Source: Ulva prolifera (taxonomy: Eukaryota; Chlorophyta; Ulvophyceae; Ulvales; Ulvaceae). Taken from it: a DNA stretch of 64,000 nucleotides. Position numbers and translations under genes: made by a program. How positions within the stretch are numbered: position 1 is the stretch's first letter; every line of letters begins with the position of its first letter. Below the pieces are notes generated by a model. It searched no databases and was not told the origin of the DNA. It saw only the letters and a list, made by a program, of their open reading frames with translations. Positions 38,518 through 50,249 of the stretch are shown here, one piece after another. The stretch lies in NCBI GenBank assembly GCA_023078555.1, contig CM041196.1:10806985-10870984 (forward strand). The letters are read 5' to 3'.

Positions 38518-41500
38518 ATGCAGGCTATCGACCTCGGGGAGGAGGACGACATGGAGCCGCTGCTTGCGGCGCGCTCCAAGGCGCAGGCCCGCGCTGAGAA
38601 GATGACAGGCATCCGGCAAGCCAACGAGGCTGAGGCCCTCGACATCGCGGGCATGGCGATTGCGATGCAGGACAAGCTCAAGAGCACCCAGGCGCGCACC
38701 CCCCCCCCCCCCCCCAACTTTGACAGCTGGCCAATTTTTTTTTGGTATTGAGAGTGGGGACGTTGATGATACATGGCGTGCCACGCGTGTTACCTTGCTC
38801 TGACAGCTGGGCTGGATCTCTTCTAGTGTGGGGTCAGCCATGATTCGTGGCCCCTTGGCAACGGAGCAGGCCAGGGCGAGAGCTCCAGCAGTGCCGCCGC
38901 ACACTCTCCACCGGCCATCTGCATCCACCGCCGCATACCACACGACCTCTGGCCAATTCACAGCAGAGCACCGGAGCACGGCAGAAGGCAATGCAGTGCG
39001 CTGACTGCGCCCCTGTGGTGCGTGCTGGTGGCCCGGAGAGTGCCGACGGCCACACGTGTCCGCTGTGCTGCAGGCGGCCGTCGCGGACACGGAGAAGATG
39101 ATCAAGCGACGCGAGGACCAGCTGCGCAAGCTGGAGGCGTCGCGGGAGGAGCTGCAGGTGGAGGAGGCCCGCCTGTCGCAGAGCGACAGCCTCGCCAGCG
39201 TCGATGCGCCGATGGACTCCGACGCCGCCTCTGTCGGTGTGCCTGCCTCTCGCATATTGTGTACTATTACTACGATTCATTGTACTGTGTTGCATGTGTC
39301 CATAATTTGCATAGCCTGTACTTCGTTTAGTTATTGGTTTTGTGCATTCGTTTGTCAGCGTAGTTCCACCACAATCCCGCCCCTTGCCCCCTCCATGCGC
39401 CTGGGGATGCTGAATCAGGAATTAGACCTTTGAATGTGATGTGCGGCTGTGAGTCCATTGCTGCTGTGCCGCTGCCGCTATCAGCTACCCCTTGGTAGGA
39501 CCGTGGCACCGTCGGCTTGGGATAGGTGTACGTGTGTTTCGTGCCCAGCCCTACCCTGGTGCCTCGCTTACTGGCCCCCCTCTGATGCGCTGCATCACGG
39601 CGAATGCTATAATCCGCGCTGTCGCCGCAATGAGGCAGTGCGGCCGCCGTACGCCCCTCCCCACAAGCGCATTGCTGACTGCGCGCCGCATGCTGCAGGG
39701 GACTGGGACATCGGGCCGGTGAAGGCGCCGCTCGAGGCCGGGGGGGGCGTGCGCGGTGAGTCGGAGCTCACTGGCGACGCCAAGGCCCTCACCGAGATCC
39801 AGGCTGCCAACATGATAATCATGGAGCGCGTCAACGCGTACACCCGCGAGCTGACGGGCCTGCAGGCCAAGCTCGAGGGCCTACATGAGCGCGTCGCAGA
39901 GGCCGAGAAGCAGTACGCGGTGCGCGGCCTCCGATGCTTCGCTCGACACTGTTTCAGAGATGCCCTCTCCCCCGCCGCGGAGTTCTAGCGTACTGGAGGT
40001 GATTTGCAGCTGTTGTTGTTGTCGCTTTTGATGGACGTGTGTCTGTGGGCAACTGTGAACTGTGTGGTGGGCCTGTCTGGACTCCTGGGTGGTTTCTGGG
40101 GACGAAGCGCCGAGCGTGGTGTGGCGCTGTGAGTGTCTGTGTGGGCTGAGGCACGTGGTGGGCTTCCGGTGGAGTCGTGCGGCTGGAAACGCTGTGCCGT
40201 ATGGGTGTTCCAGCGGTGCCCAGTTTGAAGTAAGAGCAAGTTGTTACGGTTGCGTGTTTGCAGGACGCGGACACGGCGGCGGCGGCGGCGATGCGCGCGA
40301 CCGAGGGCGCCGTTAAGGCCGAGATGGAGGCCAAGGCGGTGTTTGAGCAGGTCAAGTTCGCGGTCGCGGCGGCCGAGAAGTCGCGCGAGTCGCTCATGGA
40401 CGAGCAGGAGGCGGAGGCCGCCGAGGCCGCGGCCGTGGCGGCCGCGGCGGCGGAGGTCATTGACGCCAAAGAGGGCAGAACGGCCAAGAAGGTGTGGCGC
40501 CGGCGGCGCACCGTGCTGCTCTGTCAAAGCGAGGGTTTGTGTGTGTTGCGGTGAGGGTGCGGCTGCGCTGATGGTCAGGCAGTTGGTGGGGCCTCAGTGG
40601 CGTTGCTTTGCCTCGGGGCTGGTGTGCCGTCGGTCCGCCCGGTGTGGCTTAAGTGCGACGGTATGGGCTGTCTGTGTGCCACCTCTGGGCTCCCTGCCTT
40701 GAAAACACCGCTGCTGCCATGCCCTCTCCGGCCATGTGGTCTCCATCTACCTGGATCTGTTCATGTCCGACTAGCATATGGCTATGTGTAGCGTATGGCA
40801 CATTGCGTAACATCAAGTGATGACATATGTGGAATGTCCTGGGAGAGTGTGATGCAGTCAATGTATGCTGAGATCATGGGCGCCATCGAACGCGTTCCAG
40901 GGCTGCTACAGCTCAGACGTCGTGTACACAGTACCACCAGGCTCAACACCATGTGCGCCGCACTGTTTGTGTTTCTTGTGCAACCAACTACACGCAGTGT
41001 GATTGCGGTGCAGAGCGTGGCTAAGGCGGCGACAGACGAGGTCGCGAAGTTTGACACCGAGTCAGCCTCCTCCATGGAGGACGACGGGTCGGAGGACGAC
41101 GGCGCCGCGAAGAAGAAGGCCGCCGGCGCGCTGCCGGAGCCGCGCATGCGCGCCGCGGCGGCCGCGGTCGCGCTCGCGGCAGCCATCACGCTTGCGGCGG
41201 TGTCGCCGCTGGGGCCGTGGATCGCGCGGGAGGTGGAGATCGTGGGCGCGATGGTGGCCAAGGTGTCGGCGGTGGCCGGCGCGATCCTGGAGCGCATCCC
41301 ATGGCCACAGCCGGTGCACGGGGAGGAGGGCCTGTGGGAGACGATCACGATCCTCCTGACCTCCGTCATCGTGCGCCACCCTCTGTCTTGTATTTTGTCT
41401 CCCCTTCGCGATCATCCGGAGCTGGGCCGCCCCGTCGACATCTGGCCTCCCCTCTCCCCCCCCTCGCTGTCTTGAGTTTGCGGCTGAGATGCTGTCGCCA

Positions 41501-44500
41501 TGTGGTGAGGTTGTGACGTGACCTGACTGCATGATGAGGCGTGTCGTGGGATGTGGCCTGCGGCGGGGGTGCGGACTCATGTCCTGCATGTAGGCGTTGT
41601 GAACCTTCCAGGACCTCGCCCGTAGTCACCGGGCACGTTTCCCACCCACCTGCCGCCCACCACGCATGCCCATGCACTCTCCTCTGCTTCTGCGCCGCCT
41701 CACACCAGCCTGTCTTGGTGGCCGGACGTGGCGCTTCACAGAACGGAGACCAGCGCATGCTGACGCCGGCAATCGCGCCACCCTACATGCTGTCCTGCCA
41801 CGCACTGGCGCAGGCAAACTCCGTACTCACCACATGCATGCGTACTGCGCCCACGGTTATGCGATCTCATTCCCTCCCTCATGCATGCAGGCGGTGCCGG
41901 CGGTGATCAAGATCATCCCCGGCGGCAGCGCCGTCCTCGGCTTTCTCGTCGGCGGCGCCGTCATCGGCCCGTACGGCCTCGGCCTCATCCGCGACATCGC
42001 GATCGTGAAGCACCTCGCCGAGCTCGGCGTCGTCTTCCTGCTCTTCAACATCGGGCTCGAGCTGTCGCTTGAGCGGCTGCAGACCCTCGCGCGCGCCGTG
42101 TTTGGCATGGGGCTACTGCACTTTGTCAGCAGCACGCTGGCCATCGCAGGCGTAGCGCACCTCGTGAGCGGCTACGGCGCGCCGTGCTCGATCGTCGTCG
42201 GCGGCGCGCTCGCGCTGTCCTCCACCGCCGTCGCGATGCAGGTGCTGCAGGACCGCGGCGAGAGCGGCACGCGGCACGGCCGCGCGACCTTCGCGGTGCT
42301 GCTGCTGCAGGACCTCGCGGTCGTGGTGCTCCTCATGCTTGTCCCCCTCCTCGCCAACGGCTCCTCCGGTGCGCCCCCCCCCCCCCCCCCCCCCCCCTCC
42401 CCTGCCCTGCGGCACGCCCAAAAGTCATGTGCGAGGGCCACCGCACGGCAGAGCACCGGACAGACAAGTATCCCTAGACGTGGACACAGCCGCGCATGAC
42501 TAGATGTAGCGCATGATCAGACGGCCGTGCCCTTGGTGACAACGCGGCCTGCGTGCAGGGGGCTTCATGGCGATTGCGAAGGCGCTCGGCCTTGCGGCCG
42601 TGAAGGCTGTCATCTGCATCGCAGCCATCATCCTCGCCGGCCGCACGCTGCTGCGGCCCGTCATGCGCCGCATCGCGTCCCTCGAGAACGCCGAGATCTT
42701 TGCGGCCACGACGCTCCTTGTTATCCTCGGCTGCTCCGCGCTGACGCAGCTCTCCGGCCTCAGCCAGGCGCTCGGCGCCTTCCTCGCGGGTCTGCTCATG
42801 GCCGAGACGGAGTACGTGCTGCAGGTGCGTGGCCGTGCTGGGGGTGGGTGGCCGGAGGTGCTGGGAGATTCAAAGCCGCCGCTCGTGAGACGTGTTGCTG
42901 TTTGGCGCGCACAGGAGCACGCACGTAGGCTATCGATGCTCTGCCCCGTCTCTGCGCACTGCCCCGGCGTCATTCCGTTGTTACACAGACCATGGTGAGC
43001 TGGAGGCGGACAGCGGCTGGAGGGGTGCTTGGTTGGGCAGCCCGGCCTGCACATGCATGGTGTTAAGGGTGTCAGCACACCTCTCTCACCTATTGCAACA
43101 GACCTGCCGTAGCCAGCACGGTTTGTTCGCCTTCCAACATCGTTTCCGGTCCCCCCCCTCCCTTGAAGTGATCCCTTGCCGCTGCAGGTGGAGAGCGACA
43201 TTGCGCCGTTCAAGGGCCTGCTCCTGGGCCTCTTCTTCATCTCCGCCGGCATGGAGGTCTCCTTCGCGACGTTCTTCTCGAACGTGCCCCTCATCGTCGG
43301 CTCCCTCATCGCGCTCGTCGCCGGCAAGACGGCGCTCATGTTTGCCGCGGGCCTGCCGTTCGGCCTGTCCAAGGTGTCGGCGCTGCGCAGCGGCCTGTAC
43401 ATCGCGCCCGGCGGCGAGTTTGCGTTTGTCGTGCTCGCCGAGGCCGTCCAGGCGGGCCTCCTGCCCGCCGGCGACATGCGCGCGATCTTCTTCATGGTCG
43501 TGCTGTCGATGGCGATCACGCCGTACCTCGCGGTGCGTGCATGGCCCTCATGCATGTGCATGTCATTTTCTCCTATGCGCAAGGCAGTCCTCATTTTTTG
43601 TATCCTGCGCTGTGCCATGCTGATCCCCCCCCCGCCTTCCTCATGACACACGGATGAATGTCTCATCGTTCATGATTCAGGATTGTTGTTCTCATCAAAA
43701 GACCACAAGCAGAGTTATCATCTGACGCCGGCGTGCGGGGTGTGTGCAGCAGCTCGGTGGCCACATCGGCAAGATCTTTGAGAAGAAGGACGTCGCGTCG
43801 CTGCAGCCGACGGAGAGCGAGACGGCGGAGCTCAAGGACCATGTCATCATCATGGGCTTCGGGCGCGTCGGCCAAACGATCGCGCAGCTGCTGTCGGAGC
43901 GGCTCATCCCATATGTTGCACTCGACGTGCGCGCGGACCGCGTGCTCACCGGCAAGGCCGCCGACCTGCCGATCTACTTCGGGGACGCGGGGAGCCCGGC
44001 GGTTCTGGAGCATGTGGGCGCCGCACGCGCGCGCTGCGCGGTCATCACGCTCAACACCCCCGGCGCGAACTACCGCTCCGTGTGGGCCGTGAACAAGAAC
44101 TTCCCGCACGTGCCGATCTTTGTGCGCGCGCACGACGTGGAGCAGGGGCTGAACCTCGAGAAGGCCGGCGCGACGGCGGGTGCGGTGCCGCCCACATCGC
44201 CTGTGCTGTGTGTTGCTTGTGCTGTGTATGCTTGTGTCACTCAATGAGGGACGGCTGGCGCAATGTAGCGTCCGTAGGTGTAGATGCATCACCTCTGCGT
44301 CCGCTCCGCAACAACTCAACGCGGGTCTCCGGTTGCTGCTGCTGACGAATGTGGTGAGTGCCGAGTCGAGGCGCTGAGATGCGGCGCAGCGGTTCTGCCT
44401 GTCCTGCGCGTCGCCCGTGCCACAGGAGATCGGGAATCCCACCTGCGCTGCCGTTGCCGCCATCAGAGCGGGGTTGGGCGCATGCCGCGGTGCATCAACA

Positions 44501-44934
44501 TGGTTACGTATCGAATTCTTGCAACCCCATGCACCGTTCCAGCCACAGCTTGCTCCTCTTTCCTGGCCACGCCATCTTTCTCACTCCCCCTTCACCCCCA
44601 CACGCACACACAGAGCACTCCCCCCCTGACGCCCGCTGCGGGTCCCTGTGCAGTCGTGCCGGAGATCCTCGAGCCGTCGCTGCAGCTCGCGGCCGCCGTC
44701 CTCGGCACCCTCAAGATCAAGCCCGACGAGGTATCCAACATCATCGACGACTTCCGGCGCTCCCACATGGCGGAGCTCTCCCTGCTGACCTCCCTCTCCG
44801 GAGGCAGCCTCGGGTACGGCCTCAGCGACGGCGGCAAGGACGACGGCGCCGCGATGGCCCTCGACATCTCGGCGGACGAGGTCGAGGACGTCGACGACAT
44901 CGACATCATCCCCGCGAATCCCGCCGCCGCGTGA
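38518..44934 (+). CDS. KEA: K+/H+ antiporter, KEA1/2 type (plastid envelope)
   Basis: Cation/proton antiporter of the CPA2 family; plant KEA1/2 exchange K+ for H+ at the chloroplast inner envelope. Ten exons join in phase: 38518-38691, 39074-39236, 39699-39919, 40264-40491, 41014-41370, 41891-42368, 42559-42824, 43188-43532, 43750-44179 and 44654-44934 (about 980 residues). Exons 1-4 encode Ala/Glu/Lys-rich coiled coil, as in KEA1/2. Exons 5-8 hold the exchanger domain: IIPGGSAVLGFLVGGAVIGP, GVVFLLFNIGLELS, RHGRATFAVLLLQDLAVV, GAFLAGLLMAETE, ESDIAPFKGLLLGLFFISAG, APGGEFAFV. Exons 9-10 hold the TrkA-N domain with GFGRVGQ, YFGDAGS, NTPGANYRSVW and FVRAHDVEQGLNLEKAGAT. The tail is Asp-rich. The ATG at 38518 adjoins a possible acceptor, so a transit-peptide exon is probably missing upstream. 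Intron 1 begins with GC. Confidence 0.92.
38699..38715. repeat. Homopolymer C17 in antiporter intron 1
   Basis: About 17 C begin 8 bases after the exon 1 boundary at 38691, just after the GC 5' splice site. Confidence 0.95.
42374..42397. repeat. Homopolymer C24 in antiporter intron 6
   Basis: About 24 C begin 5 bases after the 5' splice site at 42369. Confidence 0.95.
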
Positions 44935-46617
44935 GCGGCCACTGCCCCCGCGTGGGATGTCTGTGGGTCCGCGTTCCCCTGACCGTGGCCAGGAACGCCG
45001 CCACGGCGCCATGCTGGCGCAGTCTCACGTGAGAGGAGGGCATGGTGTCATTCGCTTGCACAGGCGGGGATGCATGCGCGGCGGCCGCGGATGCTGCCCA
45101 GGAGATTCGTGGGTCCCCGACGCGCGGCCGCTGTCTCTGGGAGCGCTGCAACAGTTTTACTGGGAGACAGGGCGTGGGTTTGTGTTTTGGAGTGGCGGTG
45201 GTGATGGCAGCAGTGTGGGCTGGATCGATGACACCTGCGGGGTCGAGGTGCCGCCTTGCCTCGTGCGAAGCTCGTGTGTTGGGGCAGCTGTGTTTGCTTT
45301 GGGAGCCTGTGTGTGTGCTGGGCCGATGGTTCCGGAGCCACCATTTCTGCTGGCCGTGGAGACTGTCCATGCTGCTATTTCCAGGTGGTGTGCTGTGGAT
45401 AATGTTTGTAATGCACACTGTGGCGGTGGAGGGGAGCTGGACCGTATGTAATGTCTGTGCTGTTCTATGAAAGCTGTAACAGAAGTTGGTTTCTGTAGGC
45501 ATGCCACATCCTGCAGGCCTGGCCGGTCACCCGATCCTGTGGGTCTCTTGTATTATCTCAGGCACACTGCGAAAAAGAAGAATCACACGCAGAAGCTGCT
45601 TCAAGTATGGTTCAATTTTAGCATGCTTCTGAAGCATTCGGATTTTGAAGAATTCACAATTCTCATTCTCACAGTACCAGAAATGACATTTTGTGCATTC
45701 GTGTATTGATCTTGTGTTTGCTACCTGGCATCTGAGCTGTGACGCTTGCAGCTACATATTATTTCATGGCACAGTCGACGTAAGGGAAGATAAGGCTCTG
45801 CGTGGACCCAAAGCACCAACCTACATGGCCAGGTGATGTTTCAGCGGCACCTGTAACATTGATTTCCATTCCTTTATCTGCTCCATGAAGCATCCAGAAG
45901 TGCACAGTGATCAGTCAGGGAATCCTTGCATCATCCCGATTCATTGGCAGCAGTCAAGGTTCACTTTGGGGGCCGGCGCCGACACATTGATGACTGCCTA
46001 GTGCAAATGAGATTTGCGCCCGATCAACACAGTGCCACCTGGTGTCAGCTTCTGGTTACCAGGCGGAACAGCACGGCTGTGGAAACGCTGGCACCAGCAT
46101 ATCGCTTGCGCGCACTACTGTGCATCGAAGGGAATCTAATGTACAAACAGTTCACCCAAAAAACGCTGGTCACGTTGCAACCTTAACTACGTTTCATCTC
46201 TCACCCTCCACCTGAACCACCTGTTCACGGAAAGGAAGTTGGGCACACTGGCAAGACAAAGAGGCCTCCAGAGTGACCGACTCCCGGGCCGGTTGATGTA
46301 TTGGGTGGTGAAAAGTTATCGAATCTTACAAACAAAAATTGCAAGGTCTTAAATGCAAGAGCTCAACAGCTCTGGTGAACATTGTGCACTGCCTGCTCAC
46401 TCACGCCTGCGGCACTCGTGGTGCTATCATTTGTTTGCCGGCAGAATTCAAGCAGCACATATGGCGATTGTTGTTAAACTGTGGTGCGAGAAGTGCAGCT
46501 GAAAATGCGCAGGGATGACTTTGCCATTCATCTTCCATCGTGTTGTGATGTCATGGCGGTGGAAGCCGACTTGAACGCCATTCACTCACTTGGAGATCTG
46601 TTGGGCACGACTGCAGC
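44935..46617. other. Convergent intergenic region
   Basis: Lies between the stop codons of the antiporter (plus) and the Spc25-like gene (minus). The first 500 bases are G/T-rich on the plus strand and contain tgtaat and tgtaac near 45406 and 45475, which resemble the TGTAA polyadenylation signal of green algae. No gene recognised from 45500 to 46617. Confidence 0.45.
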
Positions 46618-47680
46618 TCATGCAATGACAGTAGCTGACTGCGACAGCGTGCCCTCTGATTTGTACTTGCAACTGAACTCGTGCCGCACGTACCGAATTA
46701 GTGCTTTGAGCTGATGCCGGTCAGCCTTGGCGTCTTCAAGTCGTTGTTGCAGCTCCGGCGTGTGTGGCAGTGGTGGATCGGTGCTGACGCCTGCATCGTT
46801 GTCCTCCAATGTAAGAGACGCAATTGAATCGGCGATGATCAACATACCAGGTAGATCCGCGAGCACAGGCGACAGAGCGTGCCTGTGAACATGGAGTTTC
46901 GTAGCATCAATCTCAAAGCGAACTCTCTCTTTGGATCTGCTTTCACTATTTTGGTAAATGTAAACCTGACTATTTGTTGGTCAGCATCTGCAGAAACACC
47001 AGAGGCTGTCAACATCTGCTCGTGGATGTTTATCTCGAGATGGAGTGCCTATGCGCGGTCCGGACCTTTTGTTTCTGTCTTGATCTTCAAGCCTAGAAGC
47101 TCCTCTGTTAGGTCTCGCACACTTTTCAAATTCTCGAGCTCCTCCTCAGTCTCAGCAAGGTTGCTCTGAAGACCTGCAGTGCGTAGGACGGTTATGACGT
47201 TGTCAGCGGCTCATGCAGTCCAAAATAAATCAGCGGACGTGCCTGGAATTGCCGACTCTATTTCGGCAATTTCTGCGGCGACTTGTGCATTGGCAGAGGC
47301 ATCACGCGAGTTCAATTCAAGCTCCTCAAATTGCTCGATTGTGTCACTGACATCATCATCGGAGCATTCTGTTGCGTTGACGAGAGCTTCATGCCTCTCC
47401 CGCAGGCGCGCACGCTCCTGATACAGCGTCGGTAATTTGCCTACATGTACCTCATTTCAGATGATTAGCGTTTTCCAAGAGCAACCACACATTTTCTGGG
47501 ACACAGCAGGCGCAATGCACCTCCCTCGCCTTCTAACACTGCCTTCAGCTCCTTGTCCGCCTTATTCAGCTGGACGAGTTGATAATTCAGAACATCTTGC
47601 GCCAGCTCCCTCAAGTCTTCAAGAGCATCGTCGATCGCTTTCACCGGGTTCTTCCCAGCAATATCACAGGATTGCACCAT
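46618..47680 (-). CDS. Spc25-like kinetochore protein, with an apparent frameshift
   Basis: Likely subunit of the NDC80 complex that links kinetochores to microtubules. Exons: 47680-47521, 47440-47243, 47173-47066, 46987-46848 and, if a 57-base intron with GTATGT is used, 46790-46618. The first three are coiled coil (ERARLRERHEALV, NLAETEEELENLKSV), followed by ELLGLKI and VRFTFTKIVKADPKREF, the start of an Spc25 RWD-like domain (LGL.I, F.FT.ID). The next stretch, RFEIDATKLHVHRHALSPVL, and the end (LKALIRYVRHEFSCKY) also fit Spc25, but lie in a different frame; the switch falls in a GA repeat at 46921-46932. Either the assembly has an indel there or the gene is damaged. Intron 2 has a GC 5' splice site required by phase. 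The start codon is uncertain. Confidence 0.55.
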
Positions 47681-48046
47681 GTCGCCTGGTCCCAGGTGGC
47701 CGCTGCAGACGAAGAAGACGAGGACAACTGCAACTTGTGCACTTGGAGCAAATCGATGACGCAAGCGTCAGGATTCATCCGAAAGCTGGTGCGACTGGAT
47801 GCTCGTTCACTGTCACCTTCATTCGACTTCGCCGATTGCCGAAGTTTGGGTGGCACAATACCCCGATACTTCTGCTGAGCAGCGGGGTGTCATGCATGCG
47901 TTCCTGTAGAGGCACCCTGGTTCCTCGTGTACAGCCAGTGTGTCAGGTACCCAGCGACTTATGCAGGCAAGGCGCCCACAACAGGTGAGATGTAGTCGTT
48001 GATGATTCTGACACCTGTGTTCTCTGAACTGTACGCATCAGATAGC
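47681..48046. promoter_or_regulatory. Candidate bidirectional promoter, Spc25-like gene and SufC
   Basis: The two genes diverge from this 366-base interval, measured between their proposed start codons. It is too short for two independent long promoters. No TATA box or paired motif is obvious. The minus-strand frame that starts with GTG at 47856 has no ATG and may be 5' untranslated sequence. Confidence 0.35.
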
Positions 48047-50249
48047 ATGGCATCCTGCTCCGGACAAATCGCCGCACCGTCATCCGCAAGGATACGGCAA
48101 TCACGCGCTCTCCGAGCGGATAGACAAGCACAGCAAACAGGGAGATGTGTGGCTGCTTACGCTGGGACGCCTGTGCTAGAGGTGAAGGATTTGCGGGCGA
48201 CAATTACAGCCACCGGGTCGGAGGTTCTCAAGGGCGTGAACCTGACCATCAACGAGGGCGAAGTTACCGCGATTATGGGAAAGAACGGATGCGGGAAATC
48301 CACATTGAGTAAAGTTCTCGTCGGGCATCCCGACTACGAGGTCACCTCAGGGACAGTGACGTACAAGGGCGAGAATCTACTAGACATGGAGCCGGAAGAA
48401 CGCGCTCGAGCGGGGCTATTCCTGAGCTTCCAGGCGCCCATCGAGGTGCCAGGAGTCAATAACGCTGACTTCCTACGCATGGCTGCGAATGCACGCCGAA
48501 AATCCCTGGGCGAGCCTGAGCTCGAGCCTCTCGAGTTCTACATGCACGTACAGCCCAAGGTGTGACCATCGTAGCAGCACAGGCATACATCTAACAGCCA
48601 AAAGCTGTTCATTTCACGTCATGCTCTGTGAACGGGCCTACCTGATCGGGCCGTTAATCACTAATGAACCATGCCTCTGCAGCTTGAAGCTATGAAGATG
48701 GACCCCACATTCCTCAACAGGAACGTGAATGAGGGCTTCTCGGGAGGTGAAAAGAAGCGCAACGAGATCCTACAGCTGGCTGTGCTCGAACCAGAGGTTG
48801 CCATCCTCGATGAGATCGATTCGGGACTGGATGTGGATGCGTTGAGGGATGTCTCAGACGCAGTGAACGGCCTCAGGTGTGCAACCAACATTCGTCTGGG
48901 TTGTAGCAATGGACCCGCCTCAGTTCTATGCAACATCTCTACAAGACGGTGATCAGGGCTTCGTCCTCCTGCTCTTGGATGGTCAAAGAGACAGCACAAC
49001 AGCACGTCACCATCCGTCAGCATCATCCACTACAGCCAGGTGTGACCCGGCGACAGGACACTTTCACGCCGGTGTCACACCTCACACATTGACACATAAG
49101 CGTGTGTTCATCCGTCTGTGGCAGTGCACAGGTCACTGTGGCATCGTGCATGAAGAGTGCGGATTGTGGGAGCACCGTGGCTTACGGTGTAGTGCAACTT
49201 GGCCGACTGTGCGCTAGGGCGATCTATCGCAACCAGATACCACAGCCGAGTGGTGTGCCCGCGCTCAACATTGCCAGCCTCAGGCTGGTCAGTCCATGTG
49301 CTGATGCCGAGGTCCTTCCTTTTTTCCACGCCAACTCGAGACATGGCGGGCCTGGGTACCTGCCCGGCCTGCTTGATTATCTATCAGTCTTGTTTCGTGA
49401 GTCTTGTTTCACGTGTCCCCGCCTGCGACGCGAGCTGCTGCATTGTAAGACTCATAGCCCTTGTGTTCCCATTCCGTGCCGCCTGCTGTGCCACCTCCAG
49501 ACCGCGTGATCTGTTGTGCCACCGTCTATCCCAGTGTGGCAATTCAGTGGTAAAGTGGCCATATCACTGGACTGCCAACCAGCCCCGAGGCAGTGCGATG
49601 TGCAGTGATTTCTCAAGCAACCCTTTGCACAGACATCAACGCCACGTCACGGTGCCAGGTCGCCTGTACGAGGTGCTCTGGAGAGGACAGCCTCTGCTTG
49701 TGTGACTGTTGTTTCCTCTTCACGCCTGTACGAGGTGCTCTGGAGAGGACAGCCTCTGCTTGTTTGACTGTTTTTCCCTCTTCACGCCTGTACGAGGTGC
49801 TCTGGAGAGGACAGCCCCTGCTTGCAGCCTCTGCTTGCAACCCTCACGTTCCGTCCGGACACCCTGTGCGGCCACAGACGCATGGACAGAGCACCCCGCC
49901 AGCACCATCACGGTTCCAGCCTCGACCGCCCTGCCATCAGAACAGTCCTCTTGCACCGGGAAAGTGTCACCTCAGTGTGTATAGTGGACGCCACAGTCGG
50001 TGCCACGAGGATCCCGAGATCTGCCTTGATCTGTCAAGCACCGGAGTGGTGCGGGGCGGGCGGTGACGGCGGCCACGGCGGTGCAGGTCAGAGGACAAGG
50101 CGCTCGTGCTGATTACGCACTACAAGCGGCTGCTGGAGTACATCACCCCGGACGTCGTGCACGTCATGCGTGACGGCGAGATCGTCAAGACCGGGGGCAT
50201 GGAGATCGTGGACCAGCTCGAGCTCGGGGGCTACGCCACCGTGGCGTGA
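48047..50249 (+). CDS. sufC: SufC, ABC-type ATPase of plastid Fe-S cluster assembly
   Basis: Soluble ATPase of the SufBCD scaffold that builds iron-sulfur clusters. Exons 48047-48559, 48683-48876 and 50087-50249 give 289 residues. The first 40 residues are rich in Ala, Ser, Arg and Gln with almost no acidic residues, a plausible plastid presequence. Then come the Walker A MGKNGCGKST (about 77-86), the Q-loop LSFQAPIEVPGV typical of SufC, the signature NVNEGFSGGEKKRNEI (about 185-200), Walker B VAILDEIDSGLD (about 210-221) and the H-loop LITHYKRLLEYI. All catalytic motifs are intact. Intron 2 is 1.2 kb and contains a 62-bp tandem repeat and a near-palindromic element. The nuclear location is informative because red, glaucophyte and many red-derived plastids keep this gene. 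Confidence 0.94.
49537..49577. repeat. Near-palindromic 40-bp element, copy 2
   Basis: Reads ggcaattcagtggtaaagtg then gccatatcactggactgcc; its reverse complement closely matches 29610-29650. It lies in SufC intron 2. Confidence 0.75.
49661..49825 (+). repeat. 62-bp tandem repeat, nearly three units
   Basis: Units start with cgcctgtacgaggtgctctg at 49661, 49723 and 49785; the third is truncated. Differences between units are few. Located in SufC intron 2. Confidence 0.95.

Noticed and set aside
38476..39295. Minus-strand Ser/Arg-rich frames
   Set aside because: Antisense to antiporter exons 1 and 2, whose coiled-coil frame and splice phases are consistent.
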